From: Amylostereum areolatum
Taxonomy: Eukaryota > Basidiomycota > Agaricomycetes > Russulales > Stereaceae
DNA length: 64,000 nt
Direction of reading: 5' to 3'
Assembly (NCBI GenBank): GCA_012932865.1
Contig: SAXG01000033.1
Location: 124,001 to 188,000, forward strand
Positions 1 through 11,551 of this stretch are shown piece by piece. The position numbers were made by a program, and so were the translations under genes. Below the pieces are notes generated by a model that searched no databases, was not told the DNA's origin, and saw only the letters and a list, made by a program, of their open reading frames with translations. How positions within the stretch are numbered: position 1 is the stretch's first letter; every line of letters starts with the position of its first letter.

Positions 1-585
1 GTCGAGGACCTTCCCATCGCAGTGGCTGTACCCCCACGCTCGACCACATGCCAGGAGTGGAATGGGAAATACATCATCGGTGGACGTTGGAAGAAGGACA
101 CTGGATAGAGTGCGCGGCGTCGGATTGAGCAAGCATTTGGCGAGGAGGCCGGCTTGCTCCATGTTGTTTCGAGACACTGGCGATGCACAGTCGCCACATA
201 ACTTGACACTTGGGGAACGCGTCGCGCACAAAAATGTCGCCGTTTCAGACAGTCGTCCTTCTCCACCGCCGGTTGCGGGGTTTCGTAGGGTTCGTGCTCG
301 TCGGGGCCCTTCAATCTGCACACGGTCCCAAGGTATGGGACAGAGGGGAGCCACGGTGATCTTCAATGAAGATCCCGCCGATAGTACGAGTCCAAGCTGC
401 TTGACCTCAACGATTGCAGTTGGGCTTGTGGCAACGCGGCCGCGAAGTAATTGGAAGTGCCTTCGTACCATGATCCGTTCGAGGATGACGGATGATACGG
501 CCTTGCCCTCGTGCTGGAAGACGATAGAAAGACCGAACACCCTTTGCTTCTTGAAGATTGGCACCGACGAGGAGGTTGCGGGAGG
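1..585 (-). CDS. Unidentified partial open frame running off the left edge
   Basis: On the minus strand one frame is open from about 585 to base 1 (about 190 codons) after an in-frame TGA near 590, and leaves the window without a stop. The stretch translating as GKAVSSVILERIMVRRHFQL and then TVAPLCPIPWDRVQIEG reads like protein, whereas the plus-strand frame over the same bases (62-676) has a poorer composition. A second frame just downstream (about 295-200) is acidic and also plausible, so an intron or frameshift near 300 is possible. An upstream exon candidate lies at about 730-885 minus (contains AVFWVDEG and VQYVPVFVFVLQ). No family recognised. The gene model is unresolved. Confidence 0.35.
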
Positions 586-589
586 GTTT

Positions 590-2764
590 CAAATGGCCTG
601 GTGTTGCACGGGAGCCAACAGGAGCCACGCGCTGGTGTCTGTCGGTGTCGGGCTTGTTCGCATCGCCACTCCATGAGACGTTCGCGAAAGGAATGGACGT
701 GACGAGAGCACATAAGAGCCTTAGGTCTCGGGTGACGTCCTTGGCGGACCGAATGGGACTCTGACGGGGCACGGTTGGTGAGACGGTTGGAGCACGAACA
801 CGAATACGGGGACGTACTGGACATTGCCCGCGACGGTACCTTCATCTACCCAGAAGACGGCGAGCGCGTTCTCAAAAGATGGACGGACGGACGGCGACAG
901 CTCTGATAGACGGAAACTTATGAGAAGACGTCAGACGAAGCGGGCTGTACGTAGCGTACCCGTGCTAGAGTTCAGTTCAGAACATGTACGGACTTGCGAT
1001 CAAGAATGATTTGCCACCGTCGGCCCTTCCTTTACCATCCGCGATGACTCGGAATGGCACGTTGTTGGAAGTACTAAAAGTGATTAGAGAAACAACACGA
1101 AAAAGAGCGGTACATGAGCAGAAAGCTGGAAGAGCGAAAAGGGTACGGTGTCACTGGTCAGCGATTTACGCAGCATCACAGGGCGAAGGGTCGACATACC
1201 CAAGCCGGCAATCGAAACTTTTCTCAAATCTGCTTGAGAGAATGGCCGCATACACCATTGCTGTGACACACACCAAGGCGATCAGGAGACATTGACTGAT
1301 ACCACGCAACACAGCGTACCTGGTGGTCCAAGATGCACTTCTTGTCTTTGGACGTCCTAGAATCCCAGCCATATCATCGGCGCACGGACGAGTGGCCAGA
1401 AATCCAAGAAGATTGCGTTGTTTCTTGCTTCTGCGTTCACATCCTGCCGTGAGGGGGTGATGTCCGGTGCTGGAGCTTGTGTCAAAATCGACGTTGTACG
1501 TGAGGTCGGGGTGGGCATCAATGAGAGGGTTGAGAAACTGCTGTCGTGCCGCATGTCTAGAGCGATAGGTCAGACCAGCAGGTGATGGTAGCGGCAGAGC
1601 GCCATTACTGACCTCGTGGTGGCAACATGTCCCCGAGGCGATTGGGAGTGTTGTATTGGGTGCACATGAAAGCCTAGATGCGCGCATCCTGTCAAGCCAA
1701 GTTCTGCACGGACACAAACAATGCGTACCTTGGGACCGTTGAGCGGATGCTTGACGAGGGCTGCCGTTGCGCCTGCCAGGAGGCCATCTGCTTCTGTCCT
1801 TCGCCCGCGGCATGGCATATCGCCGTCTGGAGTGCGTGTCGAGCCTGCGTCAGCCGTCGAGATGGCGCCGTTCTTCGACCTGTTGCCAGCTCCTTCGTTC
1901 GCTGCACAGCCAGCCGCCCCTTTCCGCCGGAGATCCGCCTTCGTCTTCTGGAACGTGAAAAAAAAAACGGAAAACGGTGAGCACTTGGACGGCGTCGGCG
2001 ACGGGCAGACGTACCGAGCACCCGTCGTGAGGGCGAACATTTGAGTATCCCAGTATCGATCATGGTCCCGCGGCGAGTCGTCGCTACAGGCGGTGGGATA
2101 AGCGGGAGGTTTGCGAGGGAAACGAGGTCATACGTACGTGTCGACGGTGTCATCCCTACGCGGTGCTGAGCCCCGACGCGCGCGCCGAGAACCGTCGAGT
2201 GGACAGTTCGTTCGACGCGCAATCTTGAGGCGCACGCCGAGACCAGTCAGAGACCAGTGCTGTCGACGTGCGCATAGTTGCGGAGGATGTTGCGGGCGGC
2301 GGGCGGGTGTCGGGCTGGCCTGCCAGAGCGACTGGGACGACTGTGGGCGACTGGTCGCGAAAGTCGCGCCTCGCTCGCGCCCGCCCTCGGCGCGCGGCAA
2401 ACGCCGGCGGAGCTCAAATCGAGGCGCGGCGGCACCCTTGCATATTGAATCCTCAGCCTTTCTTCTCATTCGAAGGATTGGCCAGATATCAAGGCGTTAG
2501 CGCATGACGGAGCGTCGCATACCTGCGAACTGCTCGTTCGCGCGCCCGATAGAGCCTTCCGACCGTCGGAACACCCCAGAGCGCGCAGCACTCCGTACTC
2601 AAATCACGCCTCCCTCTGTCACGCAGGGTATACAAATGGATCGGATAAGCGCGTCAAGACGCGTGAAATACAATGTGAACTCGATATTGTGAAGCAGGGA
2701 TCGGGAACGAAGCAGGGCACGGGCGCGAGCGGATGTACTACTGTAAGTGACCGACCGAGGGTCG
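590..2764. other. No confident gene; possible upstream exon only
   Basis: Apart from the possible upstream exon at about 730-885, I find no splice-consistent gene here. Several 60-200 codon open frames overlap on both strands, as expected by chance at this GC content. None has recognisable motifs. Confidence 0.4.
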
Positions 2765-3390
2765 TTAGATGTCGGTGGGGATTTCGATCTCGAAAGGTAA
2801 GACAAGCCCTTCCACTGCGGCGAGGTCGGCTTGGACCCGAAGCACAAATCTGAAAAGCAGGCGAGGCGAGGGCCGTCAGCAACACGCCCGAGGTAGCAGT
2901 GGGAGAACGGGCGCACTTCCGCACGGCGGCATCGGCCATCGCCACCTGAGCATCCCCTCGCAGGCTGACTACCCGATTCCTGGACCCGATGGCCATGACG
3001 ACGATTTCTCCGTGCCACGGAGGTAGTTCGGGGAAGCGCGATCTTATCGCGTAGTTGAGCGTGATCCGAGGGTGGAGGGTGCACGAGACGAGGAAGCGGT
3101 GCTGGTTGCCGCACGCGTCGGCGACGGTCACCCAGCAGTCGTGGACGGAGGTTTGAGTGCCGAGAAGGGTTTCCACGGCGGGAAAGCGCTGAAGCAAGGC
3201 GGATTCGCATCTTGGGACGACGGTCGGGACTTGGGCATGCACGGGGGTTTCTGCGCGGGCTTGGTAGAAGCGCGCGCGTAGAGCGATTTGGCTCTGTACG
3301 AACGGTGAGTACGAGAGTTGACGCGTCGATGGTCCATCTCAACGGCCGGCTCACATGGAAAAGAGGGACGGGAGCGCGTAGGGAAGGCAT
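2765..3390 (-). CDS. Small three-exon protein of unknown function (165 aa)
   Basis: Spliced on the minus strand: exon 1 3390-3355 (starts MPSLRAPVPLFH), intron 3354-3294 (61 bases, GTGAGC...TACAG), exon 2 3293-2917, intron 2916-2850 (67 bases, GTGCGC...TTTTCAG with a CTGAC branch site), exon 3 2849-2765 ending EIPTDI and TAA. Phases agree at both introns and the exons add to 498 bases, 165 aa. The middle exon contains VHDCWVTVADACGN and a hydrophobic run HRFLVSCTLHPRI. The tail is FVLRVQADLAAVEGLVLPFE. No known domain recognised. Its relation to the left-edge frame (both contain a short FWV/CWV followed by GN) is only a hint. Confidence 0.6.
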
Positions 3391-3929
3391 TCTGCGGATC
3401 GGATTCTCGAGGGGGGGCTTGATGGCGGAACGGGTACGGGCGGTCGATGGCCTGAAAATGCGTGGACACAGAATACTTATACGTGCTTAGTTTCGTACGC
3501 CCCTCCTCCCAGGACCCAGACACCGAGGTGAGCAGCATCCAGCATCGTCACAGACTCGTAACCAGAGCTTGGAATCCGATCATCGAATGGACGGTCAATC
3601 GCAAGGCTCGTTACGAGCGCTCGGTCGATACGGGATATTGGACAATCGTTGATTGCATGGAGCAGGCACAGCTGAATCGCTGTCTGGCGCCCGAGGACCC
3701 GTCGCGGAAGAGCGGTCCCGTGCAGATCAGCCGGCGCCGATACACTGATTTATACACACCTATGCAGGTCCGATTCACGCTTCAACGTCACAAAGCAACT
3801 GTATCTTTCCGTCCGCCGCCGCCGTGGGCTGCAAGCTCGAGCTGGTGGTGAGTCCGGTTGACGAATGGCGATTGGGACTCATTACATTCACCCAATAGAC
3901 TCCTCGAGTAGGGATGGGACCAAAGTTGG
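3391..3929. other. Intergenic, between small gene and element A
   Basis: This stretch is the 5' side of the minus-strand small gene and the left flank of the LTR of element A. The five bases before the LTR (3925-3929) are GTTGG. No matching copy can be paired because the 3' end of element A is missing. Confidence 0.4.
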
Positions 3930-4422
3930 TGTCATGAACGTTACCATTCCGGACATCTCGGACACCTCGGAGACCTCGGGGATAATATCCCAATTCATTT
4001 TTATTTTCATTTCTATCTGACTACTCATCACTTAGTAATACTCCGTCACTCCGGTGGAGACTCGGCTTATCCTTGTTCCTTCCGGACGTCATGACTCCAG
4101 GCTCGTCTTATCATCGCTTCCTTTGACTCCACATGACATCATAACGCTGTGTATGACATCATGCCGCTCCGGACCCGGCTCATCCTTATTGTCTCGCTTA
4201 CTGATCCTGCTGCGCATGTATCTATACTTAGCTCTGCTTACTGACCGCCGTGTGTCGTAGCTTACTAAGTGACTCTGCCTCGTAGTATATAAGGGCTCCA
4301 TTCCTCCTGTACATATTCCTCATCTCGACCTAGTCAATACTACCGACCTTATCCCCCATCGTCCCTCTTCGCTTGTGTCACACGTCGTCGCCTAGTGCTC
4401 GTCACTAAGGCCGTTGCTGACA
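3930..4422 (+). repeat. 5' LTR of element A (493 bp)
   Basis: Begins TGTCATGAACG and ends GTTGCTGACA (TG...CA ends). It shares those ends and the R-U5 part with the LTRs of element B, while U3 differs. A TATATAA box at 4286-4292 lies about 30 bases upstream of ATCTCGACCT (4322-4331), the probable mRNA 5' end. Confidence 0.85.
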
Positions 4423-4436
4423 TAAGGTCGAGATCT
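4423..4436 (+). promoter_or_regulatory. Primer-binding site of element A, self-priming type
   Basis: Two bases after the LTR comes AGGTCGAGAT (4425-4434). It is the exact reverse complement of ATCTCGACCT at 4322-4331, about 30 bases downstream of the TATA box. There is no TGG start as in a usual tRNA primer site. Tf1/sushi-type chromoviruses prime from their own folded 5' end, and this fits that layout. Confidence 0.7.
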
Positions 4437-4896
4437 ACTTTACCATCGCACTACCCGACGACCATCGTAGCGTAGCATACCTGTCCGTAGTAGACGCCTT
4501 ATTGCGCTACTAACTCCACTTTTCCTTCGTGCCGCCTCGGATCATTGCCCCCAGCGTACGCGACTAGTCACCCCGATTCTGTGGTCGTGTGCACGCATCA
4601 GCGGCGCCGGCTTGACGTAACCGCGTTACGTTACACGTACTCGGGGCCCCTCGAACACCACGAGAACCCAGACGTGACAGTTGAAGGTGCACCTAACGGT
4701 GTAGGAGGCTAGTAAAAGCGACAAAGGGAAAGTGACCCGAGAAGTTCTTGGGCTCGTGACCCTTGAACGAAGAGACAGCCAACAGGCCGAGAAGGCTGAG
4801 GCAGACCGTCTTGCGATTGGAAAGACCAGTGACATATCCCTCGACACCCGATCCCCTTGCCATACTAGTAACCGTCCTCGACTCGGGGGCTAGTAC

Positions 4897-5649
4897 ATGG
4901 GAGAGGAACACCAAGCCTTGGAAGAAGAAAACTTCCATTTCCCCGACTTCGACTTCGTGTATGAACGCGAAGAATTCACAGCCGTCACCGAAATCGAACG
5001 TGACACCGCCATCGCCGCCTACTTTGGCGACAACCTCTTCGACGCCCACAACTGGGTCTACGCCTCTGCGAGCAACCCTGATTGGGGATTTCGGGTTCGA
5101 GTTGACTGGACTCGGATCATCGTATCAATTGAACAGGGCCATCCCCGGCTTGAGTTCCGGCCCTATTTCTCTGCAATCTACCGGAACGAACAACTACCAA
5201 ATCAGTGGTACGGGCCCCACACCCCCATACCCCTCTACACCACGACCAGCCCAGAAGGTGGGAGGCCAACGCCAACGCCAAGCCCGCCACCGCAAGAAGA
5301 AGGCTTCTGGACAGCCCCCAGCAGTCCCCTCCCCTCAACCTACGAGGATTCAGATTCCAGCAGGTCCGCACCCAGTAGCTTGCGATCCCTGGACGGATCC
5401 CCGCGGATTTATCCACTTGGGCCTTGGACCATTGGAGACGGAGGAGGAATTGGAAGCGAACTAGACGAAGTCGACGACATCCTCGACCTATACCTCTCCG
5501 ACACTACTACCCTTGTCAACGACGACTCCCGTGAATACGACCCCAACAACCTCGAGTGGGGAGAACCAGAAAACCTCAATAACAACGACTGGGATCAGAT
5601 CCCCGTCCCCTACATCGCAACTCCGCCCCAAATCCCTCGCCCACTCTAA
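4897..5649 (+). CDS. Pre-gag open frame of element A (250 aa)
   Basis: An acidic open frame between the LTR leader and gag. The start ATG at 4897 sits at the position matching the pre-gag ATG of element B: both follow a GACT(C)GGGGGCT(C/A)GT-like leader sequence. The first half contains WGFRVRVDWTRIIVSIEQG and a beta-rich stretch; the second half is proline-rich and then acidic. It is in the same frame as gag, separated by TAA (5647-5649) and a second stop TGA (5725-5727). Function unknown. It could be a separate protein or the N-terminal part of a long ancestral Gag. Confidence 0.6.
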   Translation: MGEEHQALEEENFHFPDFDFVYEREEFTAVTEIERDTAIAAYFGDNLFDAHNWVYASASNPDWGFRVRVDWTRIIVSIEQGHPRLEFRPYFSAIYRNEQLPNQWYGPHTPIPLYTTTSPEGGRPTPTPSPPPQEEGFWTAPSSPLPSTYEDSDSSRSAPSSLRSLDGSPRIYPLGPWTIGDGGGIGSELDEVDDILDLYLSDTTTLVNDDSREYDPNNLEWGEPENLNNNDWDQIPVPYIATPPQIPRPL

Positions 5650-5727
5650 ACCGTGTCGTCCACTTACGGATTACGCCCCCGCAGTCCCCATCCCCTCCCC
5701 CGAGGAATCAGCGAAGAATACCTCTGA

Positions 5728-7371
5728 AGGGAACGAAGATTTCTTTACTTCATCCACTTAGAAGGAGACGAAGAAGAAGAACAAGTCTACTTTGTTGACG
5801 GAGAGTGGTGTGCCGACGAAGAAGGGAATCAAGCCCTCACCGAAGACCACCTCGCCCTCATCGCCCTAGACTACGACCGACGACAAGAACGTCTAAGGAA
5901 CCAACCTCCCCCCGCACCACCCCCACCCCCACCATATAACCCACCCCCTCGAACCTTCCAAGTCCAAACCCACACCGGACCCCTACGACCCCGCTCCCCC
6001 CCCTCATCCGCCTGGAAAAGAAGACAAGCCATGGCCGCCACTATCCTCAACCGCCGCGCGGCCGATCAAACCAACTGCCCCGCCAACATCGCCGCATTCG
6101 CCCCTGTCATCGGAAATACCCGCTACGCTTTCCTTAATGGAATAGCGTACGAAGTCGCCAAATTCGAATTCACCGACGACCCATTAAATGGAACCCAATG
6201 GGCCTATGTCGACGCCGGAAACTGGCACGCCTTCAGTAACCTAATCATCGCCGCATTCACTCCCGCCGCCCCAGGAGCACCGACAGCCGCTACCGCTAAA
6301 CGAAAAATCCACGCCGCCAAACCACGGGAGTACAGCGGAAAACGTTCGGAATACGTGGACTTCAAACATGAAGTCACCAGTTACATCGAAGCGGCCCCCC
6401 AAGACTTCGTCAGTGAAATCGACCAAGTCCGCTTCATTCTCAGTTACATGAGGGAAAGCGCCGCCAAGGAATGGGCGCGCAACTTCAAAGACGCCAATGT
6501 CCTCACCGCCGGAACCACGGTCACTATGGCCAACTTCATCACCGCCCTCGACGCCTCCTTCGTTAGCACCTCGGATCAGCAAGACGCGCTCAATGAACTG
6601 GATCAGTTCAAAATGGGGAACAAATCAGCCGATGAATTCTTCGTTAAGTTCGAACAAATTGCGCGACGCGCTAACGTTATCCCCACCAACGACGACGCCT
6701 GGTTCCTTCGTATTCTCAAAGCCAACATCAAGATAGAGATACTGAAGAACATCTTCCGCAGCCCGCCGGTCCCCACCACATACACCGACTGGAAGAAACG
6801 CGTCACCGAGATGGACAATGCCTGGCGCGAAATCTCCGAAATGCACCGCGGACACCCCTCCTCCTCCACCCATACCACCTCCAAACCCAAAGACGTCAAA
6901 GATGCCACGGGTACCATTCATGGAGGCGGTGGACAAGCCATGGACATAGGCGCTGTCGATACCAAGGGACGCTGCTTCAAATGTGGAATGACCAACCACA
7001 TCTCCAAGGACTGCAAAGCGTCGGTCGAATATATCCGAAAAAAGTGGGGACGCGATCGCTACAGCACGTCTCCCAATTACAAAGGACCCCGCTCCCCGAA
7101 CACCCCGCGACCGCCCCCCTTTAAACGCAACCCCAACCAGCAAGCACGGTCCCAGACCACGGAAGAGTTCGCCTCGCCCAAAGAATGGATTGACACTCTA
7201 GACAACGAGCAGCGAAAGATGATCCTCCGCGCTCTGGTGGAAACCGACGGCAAAACCACGCCAACGCCCAAGACGGAAGCAAAGAAGAAGAAGAAGGACA
7301 AAAACAAGGTAGTCGACGACAGGAGCACCAAGAGCGGTGGATCGGATGCCGACGCGGAGTCGGATTTTTAG
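5728..7371 (+). CDS. gag: Gag of element A
   Basis: The frame is open from just after a TGA at 5725-5727; the first ATG is at 6031, giving 446 aa. The matrix/capsid-like region (about residues 90-260 from 6031) includes KREYSGKRSEYVDFK-like and DQFKMGNKSADEFFVKFEQ motifs of the fungal retrotransposon Gag family. A CCHC zinc knuckle, CFKCGMTNHISKDC, packages RNA. A lysine-rich tail ends at TAG. The upstream in-frame part (QVYFVDGEWCADEEGN, then polyproline) is conserved in position in the other two elements, so the true protein may be longer than the ATG-based call. Confidence 0.8.
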   Translation, partial: RERRFLYFIHLEGDEEEEQVYFVDGEWCADEEGNQALTEDHLALIALDYDRRQERLRNQPPPAPPPPPPYNPPPRTFQVQTHTGPLRPRSPPSSAWKRRQAMAATILNRRAADQTNCPANIAAFAPVIGNTRYAFLNGIAYEVAKFEFTDDPLNGTQWAYVDAGNWHAFSNLIIAAFTPAAPGAPTAATAKRKIHAAKPREYSGKRSEYVDFKHEVTSYIEAAPQDFVSEIDQVRFILSYMRESAAKEWARNFKDANVLTAGTTVTMANFITALDASFVSTSDQQDALNELDQFKMGNKSADEFFVKFEQIARRANVIPTNDDAWFLRILKANIKIEILKNIFRSPPVPTTYTDWKKRVTEMDNAWREISEMHRGHPSSSTHTTSKPKDVKDATGTIHGGGGQAMDIGAVDTKGRCFKCGMTNHISKDCKASVEYIRKKWGRDRYSTSPNYKGPRSPNTPRPPPFKRNPNQQARSQTTEEFASPKEWIDTLDNEQRKMILRALVETDGKTTPTPKTEAKKKKKDKNKVVDDRSTKSGGSDADAESDF

Positions 7372-7382
7372 AGGGGCGAAGG

Positions 7383-10300
7383 ATGAACACGGCATCCAAC
7401 GCCTCGAAACCAGTTTCTCGATGGCCTCTTTCTCGCATTCTATCATCAGGACTCTCTGTACCCTCTCGCTTCCCTGACCCGGATTTCTTCAATCGCTGGC
7501 CCCATTCTCGTTTACGATCACATGTACATCCCTCACTGGAAAAGGACTCGGTGAAGACCGAGACTACGACGCGCGATGGCTGGGGCGCGTCGCTGGACAC
7601 AATTAAATCCCCTCCCCCCCCGTATATGCCGCTCCGCACGTCCAACACGACGATAAACTGTAGCCCAGGTGAGAAGCCTGCCCTCAAGAAGGACGAAGAA
7701 AGGAAGAAATTCCCGGTCGGATGGACGGCCTTCAACACCGTCGACTGGGCCGCCCCGAAAATCCTGGATCCAATCAAGCCGCGGACCTTCACATGGCCCG
7801 CGTTCAACCCCTTCCTCCGAGTGCCACCGGTGAAACTCCCTAAGACATCGCGCGCTCATGTGGGCACCATCCATGAGGAGGATACGGATGTCACCCAACC
7901 ACCTCCCCGAGAGGAAAAGGGCATAGTTCGACCTCCCCAGGGCGGATACACGCCAGATCCTTCTTGCAAGGTCGGGGACACGAAGCCGGAAAACGGAGGC
8001 GGGGGTTGCATTGACAGGGAAATCCCGGTGGACCCGAGTTTAGCTCGGGACAGGGGAGGCGCGATGGCAGGGGCGCCCCCCACAGGTGTAGATACGTCAC
8101 GAAAATATGCGTTACCAAGAACTGCGCGATGGACCTTGAAACGCTTAAGGGAAGACAAACCTGAAAGCGCGATCGCAGAACTACGGATATGGACTCATCA
8201 TAAGCGACGAGAAGAAGCCACCCACGAAGCCGTTCAAGAGATCGGCCGAATGGAAGACGAACAAGCGATCCAAGCCTTGCACGAGCTTCACTCACCCATG
8301 AGGTTCATACGATCAAACGGACGACGAGAGCAGATCAACGTCCCCATCCGGCTCCAGTTCGGTCCAAAGACAGTAAACGCCCAGGCCCTAATCGATAGCG
8401 GATGTACGGGGTCGTGCATTGACGAAGCCTTCGTCAAAAAACACGACATCCCTACTAAGAAAACCGCACGACCGATTCCGGTTAAAAACGCAGACGGAAC
8501 CCACAACTCGGGAGGACCAATAACCGAGTACGTTACGGTGCATGTAACCATTCACGGGCACGAAGAAGACCTTGACTTGGCAGTTTCACACCTCGGAATG
8601 AACGTCTACATCGGTCACGAATGGCTTCGACAGCACAACCCGTCGATCAATTGGACAGAAGGGACTATCACGTTCGACAGATGCCCCCAGGAATGCCAAC
8701 CCACGAAATTCAACATCGACGAGAAAGATGAGGAAACACCTGACGAAGTCTACCCTCTAGAAGAAGGCGAACAATTATACGCCTTTGACTGGGAAGGTTA
8801 CCAATCATCGACCTCGCTATACATCAGGACACTTGCTTCGGACATCGCCATTGCGGAAAACGCGAAGAAAAAGGCTCAAACCTTCGCGGAACGCGTCCCC
8901 TCGGATTATCACGAATTTAAGGACATCTTCGACAAAGACGACTTTGATAAACTCCCAAAAAGACGACCTTGGGACCACGCCATCGAACTCAAGCCCGATT
9001 TCACACCCGTAGATTGCAAAGTCTACCCATTAACGCTGGACGAGCAAGGGAAACTAGACGACTTTCTCGAAGAAAACCTAAACTCCGGACGCATCCGCAA
9101 CTCAAAATCCCCGATGGCCTCACTGTTTTTCTTCATTAAAAAGAAAGACGGATCCCTCCGACCGGTGCAAGACTACAGACGGCTTAACGACATGACCATA
9201 AAAAATCGTTATCCACTCCCACTCGTACAGGAACTCCTCGACAAGTTAAAAGGAGCCAAGGTATTCACCAAACTCGACGTACGATGGGGATACAACAACG
9301 TCCGTATCAAGGAAGGAGACGAATGGAAAGCCGCATTCCGCACCAACAAGGGACTCTTTGAACCAACGGTCATGTTTTTCGGCCTCACGAACTCGCCCGC
9401 CACCTTCCAAGCCATGATGAACGACCTCTTCCGAGACCTGATCCATGAAGGCATTGTAGTTGTCTACCTCGATGACATCCTGATCTTTACGGAAACACTT
9501 GAACAACACCGGCAGGCCGTCAAACAGGTACTCCAAATCCTACGCGACAACAACCTGTACCTAAAACCGGAAAAATGCGACTTCGAACAGGAAGAAATCG
9601 AATACCTAGGAATGATCGTAGGACACGGCAAGGTCCGAATGGACCCCGCCAAAGTCGCAGCTATTACCAACTGGACCGCCCCCCACGACAAAAAAACAAT
9701 TACAATCATTCCTCGGATTCTGCAACTTCTACAGACGCTTTGTATCGGATTTCAGTCGAATCGCGCATGACCTAACCAAACTCACGGGTCATACGGACTG
9801 GGAATGGACAGACGCTCAACAAGTGGCCTTCGAAGAGCTCAAACGGCGAATCACATCACAACCGGTCCTAGCCATTCCCACGGATAACGAAAAGTTCCGT
9901 GTCGAAGCCGATTCATCCGACTACGCCACCGGAGCAGTACTATCGCAGAAGCAAGCCAACGGCCACTGGCACCCCATTGCCTACTTTTCCAAAGCACTGA
10001 GCCCAGCCGAACGCAACTACGAAATCTACGATAAGGAACTGCTAGCGATCATGTCGGCCCTAGACGAATGGCGACAATACCTTATGGGTGCCCGACAACC
10101 GTTCGACATATGGACCGATCACCGTAACCTGACCTACTTCCGGAAGGCGCAGAAACTCAACCGACGACAAGCAAGATGGTTAATGGAGTTACAGGAGTAC
10201 GACTTCACCCTGACGCATAAAGCCGGCAACCAAATGGGCAAGCCCGACGCCATTTCACGACAGGCGGGGCTTAAAAAGGGGGAAAATGACAACAAGGACG

Positions 10301-11551
10301 TTGCCCTCCTTAAAACCGAGCTGTTTCGTGCACTCAGGACACCCGAAGGATCAGGAATAATGGTGGATGGACCGGAAAACGCCTTCATCACACGCGCATA
10401 AAAGGGACAACCAAGCAGGATGACTCAGTAAAAAGAGCGCTAGCCATGAAAGTCAAGGGATGGAAGGAACAAGAAAACAATCTTTTTACGTTCCAACAAC
10501 GAATCTACGTACCCCGCGACAAAAAGCTACGCGCAGACATCATCCAGGCTCACCATGACGGACCACTCAATGGACACCCAGGACGCTACAAGACACACGA
10601 CTCATCACTCACGCGCAACTATGGTGGCCGGCAATACGAGACGACGTAACGAAAGTCGTCCGAAGGCTGCGAAACGTGCCAACGGAACAAAATACGCCAC
10701 GACCAAATAGCCGCCCCGCTGCATCCACACGAGCCTCCCAGGGACCATGGGAGCACGTCTCAATCGACTTTGTCATGCCGTTACCCCCGTCTCAGAAGGA
10801 TACGACGCCATCTGTAATGTCAACTGCATGGGCACCAAGCAAGTCTATTCTGGGCCACAACCAAAGACCTCACCGAAGACGAGTTAGCCAAAGAATTCTT
10901 ACGCAATGTCGTGCCCCATCATGGTGTCCCGCAAAATCGTCAGCGACCAGGCAGCGTATTCGTCTCCAAATTCACGAAAGCCTTGTGCGAACAACTGGGA
11001 ATTGAAGCCAACCCCTCCACGGCGTACCACCCCCACCAAACCAGTGGACAAACCGAACGCTTCCATGACATGGAAAACTACCTCCGCATCTATGTAAAAA
11101 CATCGTCAGGACGACTGGGCCCATTTCCTACCCTGGCCATGACCGCGTTCAACAATATGACCCATCTCATCCATCGGCATGTCCCCTAACTTCGCCAATT
11201 ACGGTCGCGAACTCTACCTCGGAACAAATCCCCGCCCGAAACAACAACCAACCCACGGCCAACGAACTCGCCCAACGAATGCGAGACATCTCACCAAGCA
11301 ACGCTCCGCCCTCAAGCCGCTCAAAATGATCAGAAGCGGTTCTATGATCGTAACAAAGCCGACCCCGTGGACTACCATGTCGGGACTTCGTATGGTTGGA
11401 ACCAAAACTCGCGACGGACAAGATGGTGATCCAATCCGTACGACCATGCGAGCTAGACGCCAAACGATCGGGCCGTTCAAAGTTCTGAAAAAGGTTGGGG
11501 CATCGGCGTACCATCTTCACACTTCACTCCCGAAGACGTGGGGACGTAAAC
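7383..11551 (+). pseudogene. pol: Pol of element A: protease, RT, RNase H, integrase; frameshifted and truncated
   Basis: Pol lies in the -1 frame relative to gag and its ATG follows 11 bases after the gag stop. Protease core LIDSGCTGSCI is near 8391; RT has the VVYLDDILIF catalytic block near 9460; RNase H has VEADSSDYATGAVLSQK near 9900; the integrase H2C2 region, core (EHVSIDFV, KIVSD, SGQTER) and GPFKVL follow. Breaks: an extra A in an A7 run near 9695; a shift near 10398; a missing base in the expected NYWWP near 10620; more shifts at 10650-11200. The C-terminal chromodomain is absent, cut at 11551. Confidence 0.85.

Larger units (their letters stand above)
3930..11551 (+). mobile_element. 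Element A: truncated Ty3/gypsy chromovirus-type retrotransposon
   Basis: The element has a 5' LTR, primer site, pre-gag region, gag with a CCHC knuckle, and pol in the order protease, RT, RNase H, integrase, which is Ty3/gypsy order. It stops at 11551 inside pol, just after the GPFKVLKKVGASAYHL block that precedes the chromodomain in element B, and there meets the opposite-strand LTR of element B. No chromodomain and no 3' LTR of A remain. Several single-base indels break pol, so this copy cannot be autonomous. Confidence 0.9.

Noticed and set aside
62..676. Plus-strand 204-codon open frame
   Set aside because: It overlaps a minus-strand frame that reads more like protein and continues off the edge; no motif or splice structure on the plus strand.
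2111..2500. Arg/Ser-rich open frames on both strands
   Set aside because: High GC yields overlapping frames in several phases; composition is typical of antisense artefacts.
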